Source: Apostichopus japonicus (lineage: Eukaryota; Echinodermata; Holothuroidea; Aspidochirotida; Stichopodidae). Taken from it: DNA of 64,000 bases. Shown here piece by piece: positions 43,998 through 55,500 of this stretch (positions are counted from its first letter, which is position 1; the number at the start of each line of letters is the position of its first letter). The notes below the pieces were generated by a model that worked only from the letters and a program-made list of their open reading frames with translations, did not search any database and was not told where the DNA came from. Location: NCBI RefSeq assembly GCF_037975245.1, contig NC_092568.1:34690501-34754500 (forward strand). The letters are read 5' to 3'. A program made the translations under genes and the position numbers.

Positions 43998-44694
43998 ACG
44001 ATTTTCTTAGCAGTTAACTTGTTACCGACAATAATCTTGTCTTTCACTCTAACATATGAGAGAAAATTGCGTCAGCTGCTATACGTTTAAGCAAAGACAG
44101 GCCATTGACTTTTCACTGCCAGTCGTAGTCGAAGGGATGTGACGCTCGAAATTCTTTATCACCTCATTACTTCATTAAATAACAAATAAGAAGGCGTGTT
44201 TCTTGGTTCTGGAAGTTGTGTTCAAGATAAGTTCTCATAGTAAAACATATAACCGACCATATTCTTCTTCCTGTTGTAACTTTTGCTGTTATGGATTTCT
44301 GTGTAAGTCTTAACGAAAAACCCATTGGATATATGAGATTCAGCTATTTTATTTGTAATTAACAATCAAGATTAAATTTTTGACGGTATCAAGTTGCACA
44401 TTAAAGCATTATATAGGTAATCCTACTGTTTGTGGAAAGCAGTTAAAGGGGGGGAATTCTAATAGGGAAACTTCTGCATGGTTTTATTGAGGTCTTTACC
44501 AAACTCTAAAGAGGATGTTCTTCATGTGGATTATGAGAGTTTCAAGTACATATTGTTTGAAGAAGAGTGACAGTAGTATATCATTCTAATCAAGCAATAC
44601 CTCCCTGCTTGAAGGATGCTCTAGAAAGCATGGATTATCTTTAGTTGCATCAGAGCTACAAAGGGAGAGTCATCATTCCAGTTAAATTTCCCCA

Positions 44695-44955
44695 TGCAGG
44701 GGGTAGGAAGTGAGGGTGGGCACACAACATCAGAGGGACATTTTCTCATTCCACAACCACCACTCGATATGCTATAAACCGATACACACCGGCCATATCA
44801 CTTAAATATGATGTATGATGTGTTAGTATGTTATCAATACTATTTATTGAGATTGTTAATTGTTAAACGTGCTATAAAAAGATATGGGATGCCATTTAAA
44901 AATAGCATGTACAGACAGTGCCCCCCCCCCCAGGCTCCTACCTCCCAGATCCCAT
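44695..44955 (-). mobile_element. Inverted copy of the 58.8-kb TIR-type repeat
   Basis: Reverse complement matches pieces of 58782-59250: CACAACATCAGAGGG, AACCGATACACACCGGCCAT, TTAGTATG.TATCAAT, AATAGCATGTACAGAC, and the terminal GTGCCCCCCCC...GGCTCCTAC segment. Inserted inside the Ginger-like element. Confidence 0.7.
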
Positions 44956-46409
44956 GTATAATCATTTTTCACTCTTTGTCCAGTCTGATATAGATTCAGA
45001 ATATTGTGTTTGTGCATGACTATCATCCAATTTCATGTTTTGATTTTTACTATATTAACTTTCTTTTAACAAACTTTTCTCTACAAGAATGACATATTTA
45101 AAGTGTGAGAAACATGATGAGACAAAAAATCTAGCATATTGCATCCTGCTCTGTCCTATTTGCTTTATTCTTTCCCTTGTTTGGCTTTGTTTTGTTTCCT
45201 GTATGTTTGCAGCTCTTTTGAAGAGGGTATCGTTCTAATATATCTTTTCTAATTTGAACCACTTTTGTCCAATAAGAAACATTCATAATAAGAAACAACG
45301 AACCTTTATCACTGGAATTGCCTGGAATGCCATTTGTCTATACAAATGAAAATTTGCTTCACGCATGGCCATCACAACGGGGCAGGGGGTGGGGGAATGG
45401 CCCTCCACCTTGTTGAGAGGGAGAAAACCTTGACGATTGAGTGACAAAAATAAGGAAGGGTAAAAAAGTAAACAATAAAGTAGTAATGAAAGTCAATAAA
45501 TAGGTGTCAAGCCCATACGGAGAGGGTTGGGGCAGTGTTGACATGTTCAAGGTCAGAGAAGTATCTAGTCCAGCTACTTCATGGTTGTTATTAGCAAACA
45601 AAAATATTTTGGAACTCATCACAGATAGGTCACAGACTTAAGAAGACCCCTCCCCAGGACACAAATTCGATAACTTACCATCCCAACTCCCCCCCCCCTT
45701 ATCCGTAACTTGAAAACACCCTCGGTTCCCGTCCTATAATGAGCTTTACGCACGGATGAAATTTCATATTGCCATGGCAACTCTCGTAGACCCATGAAGT
45801 ACAGTTACCATACTTGCCAAAACTTACCCACTGTGTGTTAGGGAAATACGGCAACAATGAAGTTTGGACTCCTAAAGTTCGTAATATTTTACCTCTGCAA
45901 TTATCATTTTTTGTTGTAGCTGTTGCATTCCCTATCCCGTACCCGCCCTCCGTTGGGAGGGGGGGGGGAGTTGGGTTTATACTATCCCTCCCTCTGTAAA
46001 GATGACTATGAACGCAATGTAGTTGCCGAATACAACATGCAACATATACGGAGGATGAAATAGCAGCAATCACAACAAAAACATGATTAACATCTTCTAC
46101 AGATGGAAGACTTGTTTCTTTTTCTTCTTTTTTTTTTTCCCTTCTATTTTTTGTTTTGCAGCAACGCACAACGTCTCATTTATTGCCTGTAACATTTAAC
46201 TCTGATGTATGCATCTGCTCTAATTATTGATATAATGAACTCAATTGCCATTTGAATGTCGAAATGCTTAAATTTTATGCGGGACAAAAGATGCTATGAA
46301 GTATTTGCGGACATTCTGTACCAGGACATTTCGTCCGGTGGGACTATATTTGCTGTGAGGGTGGGACACAATTTTCAGCAGATAATGTCCGACCGGACTA
46401 AATATGCTG

Positions 46410-46439
46410 GTACAAAGTGTCCGCGGAGACACTTTGTAC
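46410..46439. repeat. Hairpin near right end of Ginger-like element (12-bp arms)
   Basis: GTACAAAGTGTC (46410-46421), loop CGCGGA, then GACACTTTGTAC. Counterpart of the hairpin at the left end; same motif family. Confidence 0.85.
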
Positions 46440-46467
46440 AGGGGGACACTCTGTACTGTCACACCGG

Positions 46468-47464
46468 CTTTGGTTGAAATGGTCTCTTTACTGACGTCAT
46501 ATGAACTGCGGTGAGAAGCTTTGAGTTTTTTTCAAGAGAGTCTGCTCGGGAGGTCTCTAGGGAATACTTTGACGGCGAATGTCTGGCTTTTGCAGCTGCA
46601 TTTACTCGAAGTAGTGAATGGGTGGTGTTGTTGTAATGCAGATAAACCATTCTAATTTCTAAGACATGAAAACCCACCATTTCATCTCCTCTTTAATATT
46701 TCTCAGTTGTGAAATATTTGCCACTTTTTGTTTGTTTGTTTTTAACAAAAGTCACCTTAGATAAAGCCTGATCCATTTTCGACCCGAGTCTGCTGACATC
46801 TATTGGATATCACGAGTCCCCTGCATGGAGAGGGAGAAGGTGATGGATATGATCAGGTCGGTGAGTAATCTAATAGGCCTATACACTTGTTTACAGATGA
46901 TCATGTGTTACCAGATATCGTGATCACTTTGCGGCTTTGACCTAAATATGGAGAGAAAGGTTTTAAGGAAAGAAGTTCAGCCACCAGAATATCTTTTTAC
47001 TGTAAATACAGAGTTGTGTACGTAACAAAACTAACAGCATAAACACCAAAATGCGACAAGTTTACAGTTTTCTGTTTTTTTTAAGCCCCTTTAATAAAAA
47101 TACATGCTCGCATTCATTGATCAAACACAGAAACTTTCTGAGCGGTAATAGTATAGGAGACCAAATTAGTTTACACATAATCTTAGACATTGGAAGCGTT
47201 GCATTAACATTCACTCTATAAGTTACATACATATTGATAACACAATCAATCTTATCTTCGATTTGTGTGTCGTTTGTAAGTGTCTCTGAGCTGGTTACAA
47301 TGGGTACGCTACATGCAGTGTCCGAAAGCCAAATCATAAAATATGAAACGTTAAATATTTGAAGTTTCCTTTACTGACTGACATTTGCATCACAAATTTT
47401 GTCTCTTAAGAAAATAATTTAAATAAAATTTTCATATTTCCATCGAGGTAGAGGTTGATAACTA
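46468..47464. other. Intergenic, nothing recognised
   Basis: No supported gene or repeat between the two large TIR elements. Confidence 0.4.
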
Positions 47465-47769
47465 CACTCTGAAAACAACCCGGTGAAAATATCTTGGTTA
47501 AAAATTTGCTCACATTATCCTGGATATTGTCGATGTTAGTTAACATAATCCAGGTTACTCCGGTAAACCTGATCTTAACATTATAACTCAGGGCTCTATT
47601 TCATAAAAGTTACTTAGGAATGTTCCTAAATTAATGTACCTAAATAACTTAGGAAGCATTCGGAAGAAATCATTCCTATCTTAGGAAGAAAGAATCTTCC
47701 TAAGATGTGAACGATTTTGATGTATTTATTGAAAAACTCCTATCATTCATGTCAGTGGACAAGTGCGCA

Positions 47770-47920
47770 AGATTGCTTCTTGGATAAGGTCAACTTTGCT
47801 GATGTTGAAGAGCACACCGCAGGCAGAGATGATATCACCCATTGAATCTGCCAGAGGTAGAGGAACTTGTTCTTCATCTGGCCACTGAGACGCTCAATAA
47901 GAGCTCTGGTACCTATGTAA
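47770..47920 (-). pseudogene. PIF/Harbinger (HARBI1-like) transposase fragment
   Basis: On the minus strand, RALIERLSGQMKNKFLYL followed after a frameshift by DIISACGVLFNISKVD resembles the end of Harbinger DDE transposases (ER..G..K.RF and ACxVLHNI). GGGCTCTATTTCATAAAAGT at 47591 looks like a Harbinger-type terminus on the same side. Very short and decayed. Confidence 0.55.
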
Positions 47921-48299
47921 GCCCTATCACAGTAGAGATCATAAATCAGGGATTAACATCAATCACATTCTGGTGTGGAAATGGAATATATATTATATAC
48001 AGGTGGACATTGCAAAGATCTACTAGCAATTAAACTATTTTACCTGGTCAGAGTAAGATTTTGTTTAACTTATAAAATATTTTCTAACAAATGTGACCGG
48101 CTTCTGTTAGGTGTAGAAATAAATAACTCTGCTTTCATTTTCTTGTGTCATTTTGTTTTGGCAGAAAATAGAAGTGACCTAGCTGCTGAGGCTAGTTCTG
48201 TATTGTAATTAGAGAGTTCCGGTTTAACGTCATTCAGGCTAAATGGTGCAGACAGTATCGAGCGATTATTGTGATCATAGCTAGCCTATTAGATAAACT

Positions 48300-48450
48300 A
48301 CAGCTCCACACAAATTGAGCAACGAAAACAGTTTTTTTTACAACAAAGACATGCTTAATTTGGCCTTATATTAAACTACAACTCATGTCATCAAGTTAAA
48401 AGTTCCACACAAAATTAAGTTGCAAGGCTATTGAAACCAGGTACAAGTTA
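48300..48450 (+). repeat. Dispersed repeat, copy 1
   Basis: ACAACAAAGACATGCTTAAT, TATTAAACTACAACTCATG and CAAGGCTATTGAAACCA recur in inverted orientation at 62980-63110 with scattered differences. Class unknown. Confidence 0.75.
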
Positions 48451-48885
48451 TGCGTGTAGAGGCCAATTGACGTCACTGGAACCATTGCAGTAACCATATT
48501 GTCTTACTTCCATACACTTCCTCCTTTTACAGTGTTAAAAACTATTGATTTATCTTCTCAAAGGATTAGTCACTTACACTCCGCCAAGTGTGGAAGCACT
48601 CTTCAACTTTATATTAGAGGAATTTTGTTGAGATAGTGAAACTCAGTTAAATTAAAGTGCATGTATCTTCAAAATTTCAAAACAGAAAAGCCAAATCAGG
48701 GGACTGTACAACATATAATTATACATTTTTCTAAGCATATCATATAGTCTATATTGTAGATGACAAGTCTCTAATTTCTATAGTTTTATTTCTCCGTGGT
48801 ACATGTGAGTCTTACATGTCTAAATTTGTTTCATCTCAATGTAAGTACAGCTAACATGTGTGTTCATGTCATTGAATTACAATTA

Positions 48886-49034
48886 CAGATAGAGCAAGAC
48901 TTTGATTATTTGCAACAAGGGCTTTCTGTATCAGAAAGGGATGATTTGGCAGAACAGATAATCACTATGCAGATCATGTGTATTCCGCATGACCAGAAGT
49001 ATTTGTTACAGGTGTCTAAGAAAATAGATGGATA
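48886..49034 (+). CDS. Possible terminal exon, unrecognised
   Basis: After the acceptor-like TTACAATTACAG, a frame reads IEQDFDYLQQGLSVSERDDL, then AEQIITMQIMCIPHDQKYLL and a TAA at 49033. Composition looks protein-like (acidic/amphipathic), but no family is recognised and no partner exon is certain. Inside the putative TIR element, so it may be part of a lost transposon gene. Confidence 0.25.
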
Positions 49035-49818
49035 ATCCAAAGGTGAGTTCATATGCTTCATGCAGTAGCAGCATCTTACCATTTTACAATGACTACCTTC
49101 CACAGTATAAATGCTCCTCATCATATGTGATTTCTATATTCCTTCTACCTTCTGATACATTATCCAAAACATTGATTGTTACAACAACAACAAAACTAAA
49201 CCTCACTAGTTTTGGTATTAACAGGCAATGACACTTAACTGTCTCCGTGTTGTTGAGATGCAAACACAACTGAAAACAGTGAACAAGTGTAATTCCTAAC
49301 CAAGGAATTTGTCGGTAGAATTACGCTTCTTTACTTCGTGAATTTAGGAAGGAGAGGTGATGGATGTAACCAGAGGAGGGTCAATGGGGTGAAGTTCTAA
49401 AATGTTGCCAGTTAATAGGTCTGCTAGGTAAATGGAAAGTTACAATAGAAGCAATGAGACATGTAAGAGATGAGCGCAGTACATTCCAAAACTATCAGGA
49501 AGCCTGAAATATGTCCACAATTAGAGGGTCTTTCAAGCTGCTTTCCTGTTTCTAAACCAAAAAAGTGGATTGAATTGTAAACAAAGAGTGTGACCATGGC
49601 CTTCAGTAAGTGTCAGTCCTTGTTAAAGTTGTAGTCTCAGAGCAGTGAGATACATAAGTGATCTCGGAAGTGGGGGTAGGGGTGGTGGGAAGGGTTGGGG
49701 GAAGAATCTTCAGTGAATGTTAGTTTACTGTATCAAATTTACAGCAATTTCACAAATCTTTTCTTGCAGATAAAATGAAGAACTTGGCATTTTCTGTTCT
49801 CATTCTGTTGTTTCTAGG

Positions 49819-49901
49819 GAAAGTAAACATCGAAGGATGCATAACACTGCACGCACTATTGCAATCTACTTGCAATCATTCATAGACGATAGATGTAAAC
49901 C
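49819..49901 (+). CDS. Possible internal exon, unrecognised
   Basis: Acceptor TGTTGTTTCTAG, an open stretch reading ESKHRRMHNTARTIAIYLQS then FIDDRCKP, and a strong donor CCAA|GTAAGT. No homology recognised. Offered only for its splice context. Confidence 0.22.
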
Positions 49902-51899
49902 AAGTAAGTTTTATTGTTGAGCTTAATGTTTAATTTATATGGAATTACATAAGCTGATAGCCCACTGATTATTGGTAAAAGTGGAACCAGTTTGAATATG
50001 TTAGGAAATTGAACAATTAATTAACTGGGGTGTCAGCCTAAAGTCACAGGACTTTGCAAAGCGAAAACAAACTTGTCTAAAATGAAGAGAAATCGCTTTG
50101 ACAGAGATCTTTCAGTGCTCCTACTTTCATGTACCATAAAATTTTGAACCGATACCATACGCTTTTGTTTTTTAAGTGGTTCAAATAACACTATTGCCTA
50201 ATTTTGCTCCAAGCCACTATCGTGTACTGCACTTTTACACATTTAACCTTCGCCTATTATGAAAGTTCATGAATACAGGCTGTGTACTGAAGTCGCCATT
50301 TTCTTGTTTGTCGGAAAAGATCAAAGGAAAACCACTGTGAAGAATCGTGATCCTTTATTGGCTGCCAACACAGCCCGTTACTGCACTTGCTAAAAAAGAC
50401 AGTCTAATGCAATTCGTATGCCTTTCTACAACCGGAACTGATGAAAAAAAAATCAAAAATATTTGGTACAAACTCTAGTAGACTGAAACAAATTTCATCC
50501 TAGTTCATTAACACACTATTTAATACTGTAATTGTTTCATTCCTTTCCTAGATTGGTACAAACATCCTGGAAAAATATCATATAAAAAATATCCTGGAGG
50601 AGCTAGTGAACAATTGAGAGATGCTGCTAAGTAATACAGCTTTGCAGTAGTAGAAGCATATTTCTTGCTTAGACGATGCACATCAGGAATGTGATTGAAG
50701 CTGTTTATGAGAAGAAAATGTTTGCAATCCATCTCTCTGTCCACAATTGCAAAAAACCTGCTTCTACAAATTCAATGAAAATTTGGACAGAGATAATCGA
50801 CCTGTGATGAAGAGACATAAAGAGGTGATCAGGAATTGTATGTGAAAGGTCATAGGGGTCAGTTTAGTTAATTCTTTGGAATTGCTTCATCGTCCACGAA
50901 CAGACATGTGGATGTATATTCAAACGTGATCATAATTATTGTCAAGTATGAAGATGGTCATTCGGGGTCGGAGTTTATGTTCATGTTTAAGGACACTTTG
51001 ATCTATTCTTTAACTGTTAGTTCAAAATCTTTTCAAATTAATCTTTCTTGTGATTATTATATAAGCTACAATTACAACTTTGTATTTGAGTTAAAATAGT
51101 TTGCACAATAATGTGAGGTGAAAGGAGGAGCTAATGATTAAACCATTAATGGTTTCGTTGGTAACCTAAAAATTGTCTTGTAGAGTCTTGCTATATAGAT
51201 TTAATAGTTAATGGTGAAAGTTGTTCGGTTTACCAGTGCCAAGTGGTAACATATTTTGGTAATTTATTTCAGTATATAAATTAAGTACCAATAATTAAAT
51301 TAAAAATATAAATTTGGTAATAAGTCATCCTTATTAACAACAATGTTAACATAAATCTGTTAAAACCTTCCTATCTAGTTTAAAGAAAAGTTACTGCTAT
51401 ATGGTTGGCTTTTGTCGTAACATAAGGTTATTAAAAGAGAGGCTTTGATCAAGTTGTTTTTTAAGAGACAGGTTAAGGTTTCATTTGCCCTAGTACAATC
51501 ATAGCTCGTGTCCTATAATTAAGTCAACTTTTGTTCAATTCTTTTTCAATAGTAAAAACAAGTGATATTGTTTCCTTGTGCAAAGTGCTGAACAAGGTCT
51601 TGGTATTTCCTGTTATACTTCACAGTTAGTGACGTCGAGCAATCAGAGCTTCGGCATGTGACGATGGTAATGTGAAACATATGTCCTAAAAATGTTGACT
51701 TCAGTATTGAAGTTCTTATAGAAATTCATGGTATAAATATTTGAGGAAAATTTAACTATTTTGCGAATATTCATTTACTCAAAATTCAAAAGTAAGGAGA
51801 TACAAATAAACTTTCAGTAATTAATGATGTTGTTTTATAATTTATGTAATGCCTTTCCATAATTAGAATGCATTGCAACTTTAGTCGAGGATACGGTGG

Positions 51900-52330
51900 T
51901 GTTCCCAATAATATTAATAAGGAAAGTGGTGATTTAACTAGGAATGAGGTGGTAACTTCTTTGATATTAACCAGGATAGTAGTCACATCATTCAGGAAAT
52001 GTGTAATATAACTAGGAAAGAGGTGGAATGTTTTATAATATTAGCCTACAGGATAGCATTGGCACCAGCCAGGAAATGTTGGTTAATTTAACCAGGAAAG
52101 AGGTGGAATACGTTTGATATAAACCAGGATAGCAGTCACATCAACCAGGAAATGTTGGTTAATTTAACCAGGAATGAGGTGAATACCCATGATATTAACC
52201 AGGAGAGTGGTAAAATCTAACCAGGAAATTTAACCAGGATTTTTTGGTTATTTCTACCTGGATTTTTTTAAAATCTCATTCACCAGGAAACCTGGTGAAA
52301 ACAACCAGGATATGGAGGGTAGCATATAAA
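51900..52330. repeat. Imperfect AACCAGGA-rich subterminal repeats
   Basis: Many irregular repeats of AACCAGGAAATGTTGGTTAA and TTAACCAGGA(T/A) units, including small palindromes (TTGGTTAATTTAACCA). Probable binding-site array near the right end of the TIR element. Confidence 0.7.
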
Positions 52331-52483
52331 CGCAGCTCCTGGTGAAAATTTCACCAGCTTGTTTTTAGAGTGTACATGTAAACGGTTACATTGGACCATA
52401 AATTGGAATTTTCAAGCTATGTAATTAATGACTGGTAGTGAAAACAGATTAGGTATTTGGAATTGTGCATTACCTTTTGCCCG

Positions 52484-52484
<1 letters not shown>

Positions 52485-52572
<88 letters not shown>
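52485..52572. repeat. (TA)n microsatellite
   Basis: About 44 uninterrupted TA units. Confidence 0.95.
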
Positions 52573-52573
<1 letters not shown>

Positions 52574-52629
52574 CAAAGAGAAAAAGGGGAAAAAATGATA
52601 CATTTATTTCAAACTTTATTGCTTAAAAC

Positions 52630-53852
52630 GTTAAATCTGTAGCAATATATTTCGAGCGTTATCGCAGCTCTTCTTCAGTTGCAGGAATGATATGAAAATA
52701 TGAAAGAAACTAGACCTTATTCGGATTTAACTTCGCATTTACTCATTTTATACTCATAAAAGGGAGATCCTTGTTGAGCCCATTATTGTGTGTATTGAGG
52801 CATATACTTTGTTTTCAATTCCCGTTTGCTTTTTTCCTACTTGAAGAAGCCATAGAGAATAACAAATTTCAGGTCAGATTATTGAACCGAAGCCTGAACT
52901 TAGTGCTGGTTTCACCAATATAGGTGACCTGGGGGCACTTGGAACAATAAAGAAGGTAGATGACACAAGTTGGCTGAGTCAAAACCAAATCTACCAGTTC
53001 TCAGAGTGGTACCTGAGGCCCGGTGGAGGAAAGCGGGAGAGGGGTCGTGGTGAGGGCACACCATGCATCTCGGTTTGTTACAAGTGATGTTTCCATTATC
53101 AGGCTCATCACTAGGTGGGGAGGGTAGTTCGAACCAGCATTGATCTGTTATTACGTGGTTGTCTATAGGCTATTACAGGGGAACCTTAAAATGTTCAGCT
53201 ATTATGGGGTCGGAACCTAGAGTACCCCATGCTTGCTTGATTTCATTGAAGAAGGGGCGAAGGGAGGGGTGGTACGTGACAACGAGGGGTAGTCTGTCGG
53301 AATCAGGGTTGTTTCGATAAGTCAGCAGAATATATCGTTTTAAGGACAGAACCTTTTGAGGTGGTAGTTCAGTAGTCGGTACGGGTATGCCCTATTGAGG
53401 AAAAAATTAAGAAGTTCAACGGTCTCATTGAGAACAGTTTGATCACGTGAGTAGATACGCCGGTATCTGAGTAACTGGCTGTAAACAATGGAATTTTTGG
53501 TGTGGCGGGGATGAAAACTGTTGAAGTGGAGATAAGAGTGCCTATCAGTTGGTTTGGCATACACCGATGTCTCTAATTTGTGTTCTTACAATTGTGACTT
53601 GTATATTGAGGAAGGGGATTTGCTTCGTAGACCGTTCAGTGGTAAACAGTGATAAATTCGTTAAAATCATTGGCAAACGTGAACAAGTTGTTCAGTTCTT
53701 GTTCGCCTTTATCCCATAACATAAAAATATCATCAATGTAACGTGCATAGACACATGGTTTGTAAGGAGATGAAAGAAAGTATTTCTTGTTCCAAGCAAT
53801 GCATAAAAATATTGGCATATGAGGGGGCATTTGGGTTCCCATGGCAGTGGGA

Positions 53853-53855
<3 letters not shown>
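52630..53855 (-). pseudogene. Penelope-like retroelement remnant (RT plus GIY-YIG)
   Basis: Minus-strand pieces in order: GTQMPP (about 53830), ARYIDDIFMLWDKGEQEL with the RT catalytic Y-I-D-D at 53740-53729, KPTDRHSYLHFNSFHPRHTK (about 53540), and CVIYLLYC..CPQVTYIGET (about 52970-52908), the GIY-YIG endonuclease signature. The 3' flank GAAGAAGAGCTGCGATAACG (about 52655-52675) is the conserved 3' motif of Penelope elements. Frameshifts between pieces and 5' truncation at a TA tract show decay. Confidence 0.85.
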
Positions 53856-53890
<35 letters not shown>

Positions 53891-53965
53891 AATTATATAT
53901 AAATATATAATTATATATATATATATAATTATATATAATATAATAATAATATATAATATATATAA
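53856..53965. repeat. TA/ATT-rich tract
   Basis: TA runs interspersed with AATTATATA; abuts the truncated Penelope element. Confidence 0.85.
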
Positions 53966-54220
53966 TTGCTGATAGTTCAATCACCAATAACGACACGCCT
54001 CTTTGCAATAAATGTGGAATGCAATTCTACATATATTAAGTAAAATGGTAAAACACTACACTACATAAATGGAACACCAGGCTTTTCTGTAAGATTCTCG
54101 CAACTTTAAGCAAACTACTGCAGGACCAGATCTTAGTTATCTTATCTATAGCTGCTTTCCGGGTTATCCAATCATGTTTTAAGATACATGTGTTGATCGA
54201 GATGCGAGATTTCTGAATTT

Positions 54221-54472
54221 CTATCGGTTGCCTTGCCTTAAAATTACCGCCAAGTCACCTCTATCAGACTTCTCAAAGGCGTCAATTAATACTTTCTTGG
54301 TGGCATTCTCTCCGTTCTTCCGTTTCCATGCCATAAGCGCCTGAAATGCAGTTTCTCTAACTCCTCCCATCGGCCCAGCATTATCTGCTTTAATAGTAAA
54401 TACTTCCTGATTTGACAATCCTAGGTTTTTGGTTACAATATTGAAACTATCGGCAATTTCAGGTGCCAGAAT
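54221..54472 (-). CDS. Death-domain gene exon 2
   Basis: Acceptor TTTATCTTCAG at 54473; 83 codons of death domain, stop TAG at 54223-54221. The 15-bp tandem array begins about 10 bases beyond the acceptor and makes up the adjacent intron. Confidence 0.85.
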   Translation of the reverse strand: MLAPEIADSFNIVTKNLGLSNQEVFTIKADNAGPMGGVRETAFQALMAWKRKNGENATKKVLIDAFEKSDRGDLAVILRQGNR

Positions 54473-55217
54473 CTGAAGATAAATAATAATAATTAGAATA
54501 GTAATAATTAGAATAGTAATAATTAGAATAGTAATAATTAGAATAGTTATAATTAGAATAGCAATAATTAGAATAGTCATAATTAGAATAGTCATAATTA
54601 GAATAGTAATAATTAGAATAGTAGTAATTAGAATATATAATTATATATATATATATATATAGAATAGTAGTAATTAGAATAGTCATAATTAGAAGAAGAA
54701 AAAGAAGAAGGGCTTTATCATCATCAAAAACAATAACGAAAATGACAACTATGACGATGACGACGTTGGCGACAATGACGGCGATGACGATAACGACAAG
54801 ATGACGAAGACGATAAAGACGACGATGATGATTAGAGGTAAACAAAGATTTCTTCGGTAAACCCTAATTTTTCAACTCCCAACTGTACATCTTTAAGTGG
54901 ATCGCTTCAGGGTTGAGTTAATTTCCTTCCCCTCTTACCCTCCCAGAGACACGGTAATATATCATTTGCATTCATTGTCATAACTGTCCATTTTTATTTC
55001 ATTACAATATCATTATTTCACGTTTTATTTCTCTCAGTTTTTGGTTCTTTCCAAAGAGAGCGAAAAGAGATATGGATATTTATTTTGGACTACCACAACA
55101 GATGTTTGCTTTCCTTTCCTTCTATTTTCTAACCTGAAGGTCTTTTTCGTCGACTACTTCATCGAGACCATCCAGCAGATCAGGTTTCTGTTCAACCGCA
55201 CAGTCTTGGCTCGCCAT
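54221..55217 (-). CDS. Two-exon gene for a 111-residue death-domain protein
   Basis: Exon 1, 55217-55134 (28 codons): MASQDCAVEQKPDLLDGLDE and VVDEKDLQ, donor CAG|GTTAGA. Exon 2, 54472-54221 (83 codons plus TAG), acceptor ATCTTCAG; the join is in phase. Exon 2 is a whole death domain: IADSFNIVTKNLGLS, ETAFQALMAWKRKNGENATK with the conserved Trp, then VLIDAFEKSDRGDLAVIL. Death domains mediate homotypic assembly in apoptosis and innate immune signalling. No DED, CARD, TIR, kinase or membrane segment accompanies it, so it would be an adaptor or decoy. It resembles the death domains of ankyrin/UNC5/THOC1-type proteins; no orthologue is assigned. The ATG is the first in frame after an upstream TAG at about 55292, but CATACAG directly before it could also be an acceptor from an earlier exon. 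Confidence 0.78.
54482..54694. repeat. 15-bp tandem repeat (TAGAATAGTAATAAT)n in the intron
   Basis: About 12 units with small changes, interrupted by a TA run at about 54637-54660, then a GAA/GATGACGAC-rich patch to about 54835. Multiple-of-three units create long but meaningless open frames. Confidence 0.9.
55134..55217 (-). CDS. Death-domain gene exon 1
   Basis: Acidic 28-residue leader starting at the ATG at 55217; ends CTTCAG|GTTAGA on a codon boundary. Confidence 0.7.
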
Positions 55218-55359
55218 CTGTATGATTGTAATAGTACATGATAAACATGCAGTAGCAGTATAGACCAAAATATCATCGTAGGTCTCCTTATAGGCCTATA
55301 CTCTACATTTGTAATGTTGCACAATATCATTCACACTGCAAGTATTTTCAAGTCCATAT

Positions 55360-55500
55360 AATATTAATAATAACCACAACAATAACCATAATATATAGCG
55401 CAGAATCCGACAAAACTTGTTCAATGCCCTTTACATGATTGATGACGAAAAGAAAATATCTAATAACAATGTGAAAAAAGATGAGTTCAAAGACGATGCT
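55360..55500. repeat. (TAA)n-TATATAGCGC-type repeat fragment
   Basis: ATTAATAATAACC then ATATATAGCGCAG and TTCAATGCCCTTTACA, similar to the heads at 2985 and 13244. Inverted LINE/SINE 3' end. Confidence 0.5.

Larger units (their letters stand above)
40180..46463 (+). mobile_element. Decayed Ginger-like DNA transposon with integrase-type transposase
   Basis: Inverted ends TGTAGCAGTACAAACTGTC (40180) and, read inward from 46463, TGTGACAGTACAGAGTGTCC. Flanks 40176-40179 and 46464-46467 are both CCGG, a 4-bp duplication. Both ends carry repeated GTACAAA(C/G)TGTC motifs in both orientations. Inside is a plus-strand, intron-containing gene related to Ty3 integrase without RT or LTRs. TGTNR-type ends, a 4-bp duplication and an integrase-like transposase are the description of Ginger DNA transposons. 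Broken by stops and by a younger TIR element at 44695-44955. Confidence 0.75.
47465..52372. mobile_element. Putative 4.9-kb TIR element with TA target duplication
   Basis: The left end CACTCTGAAAACAACCCGGT and the inverted right end CACTCTAAAAACAAGCTGGT agree at 17 of 20 bases, followed by GAAAATATC / GAAATTTTC. TA flanks both sides. Both ends are enriched in CCAGG/CCTGG motifs, spectacularly so at 51900-52330. No full transposase found. Classification open (Tc1/mariner-like TA duplication, but the size and subterminal repeats differ). Confidence 0.5.

Noticed and set aside
54459..54845. Frames of repeated TILIITILII or NYYYSNYYYS peptides
   Set aside because: Products of the 15-bp tandem repeat inside an intron.
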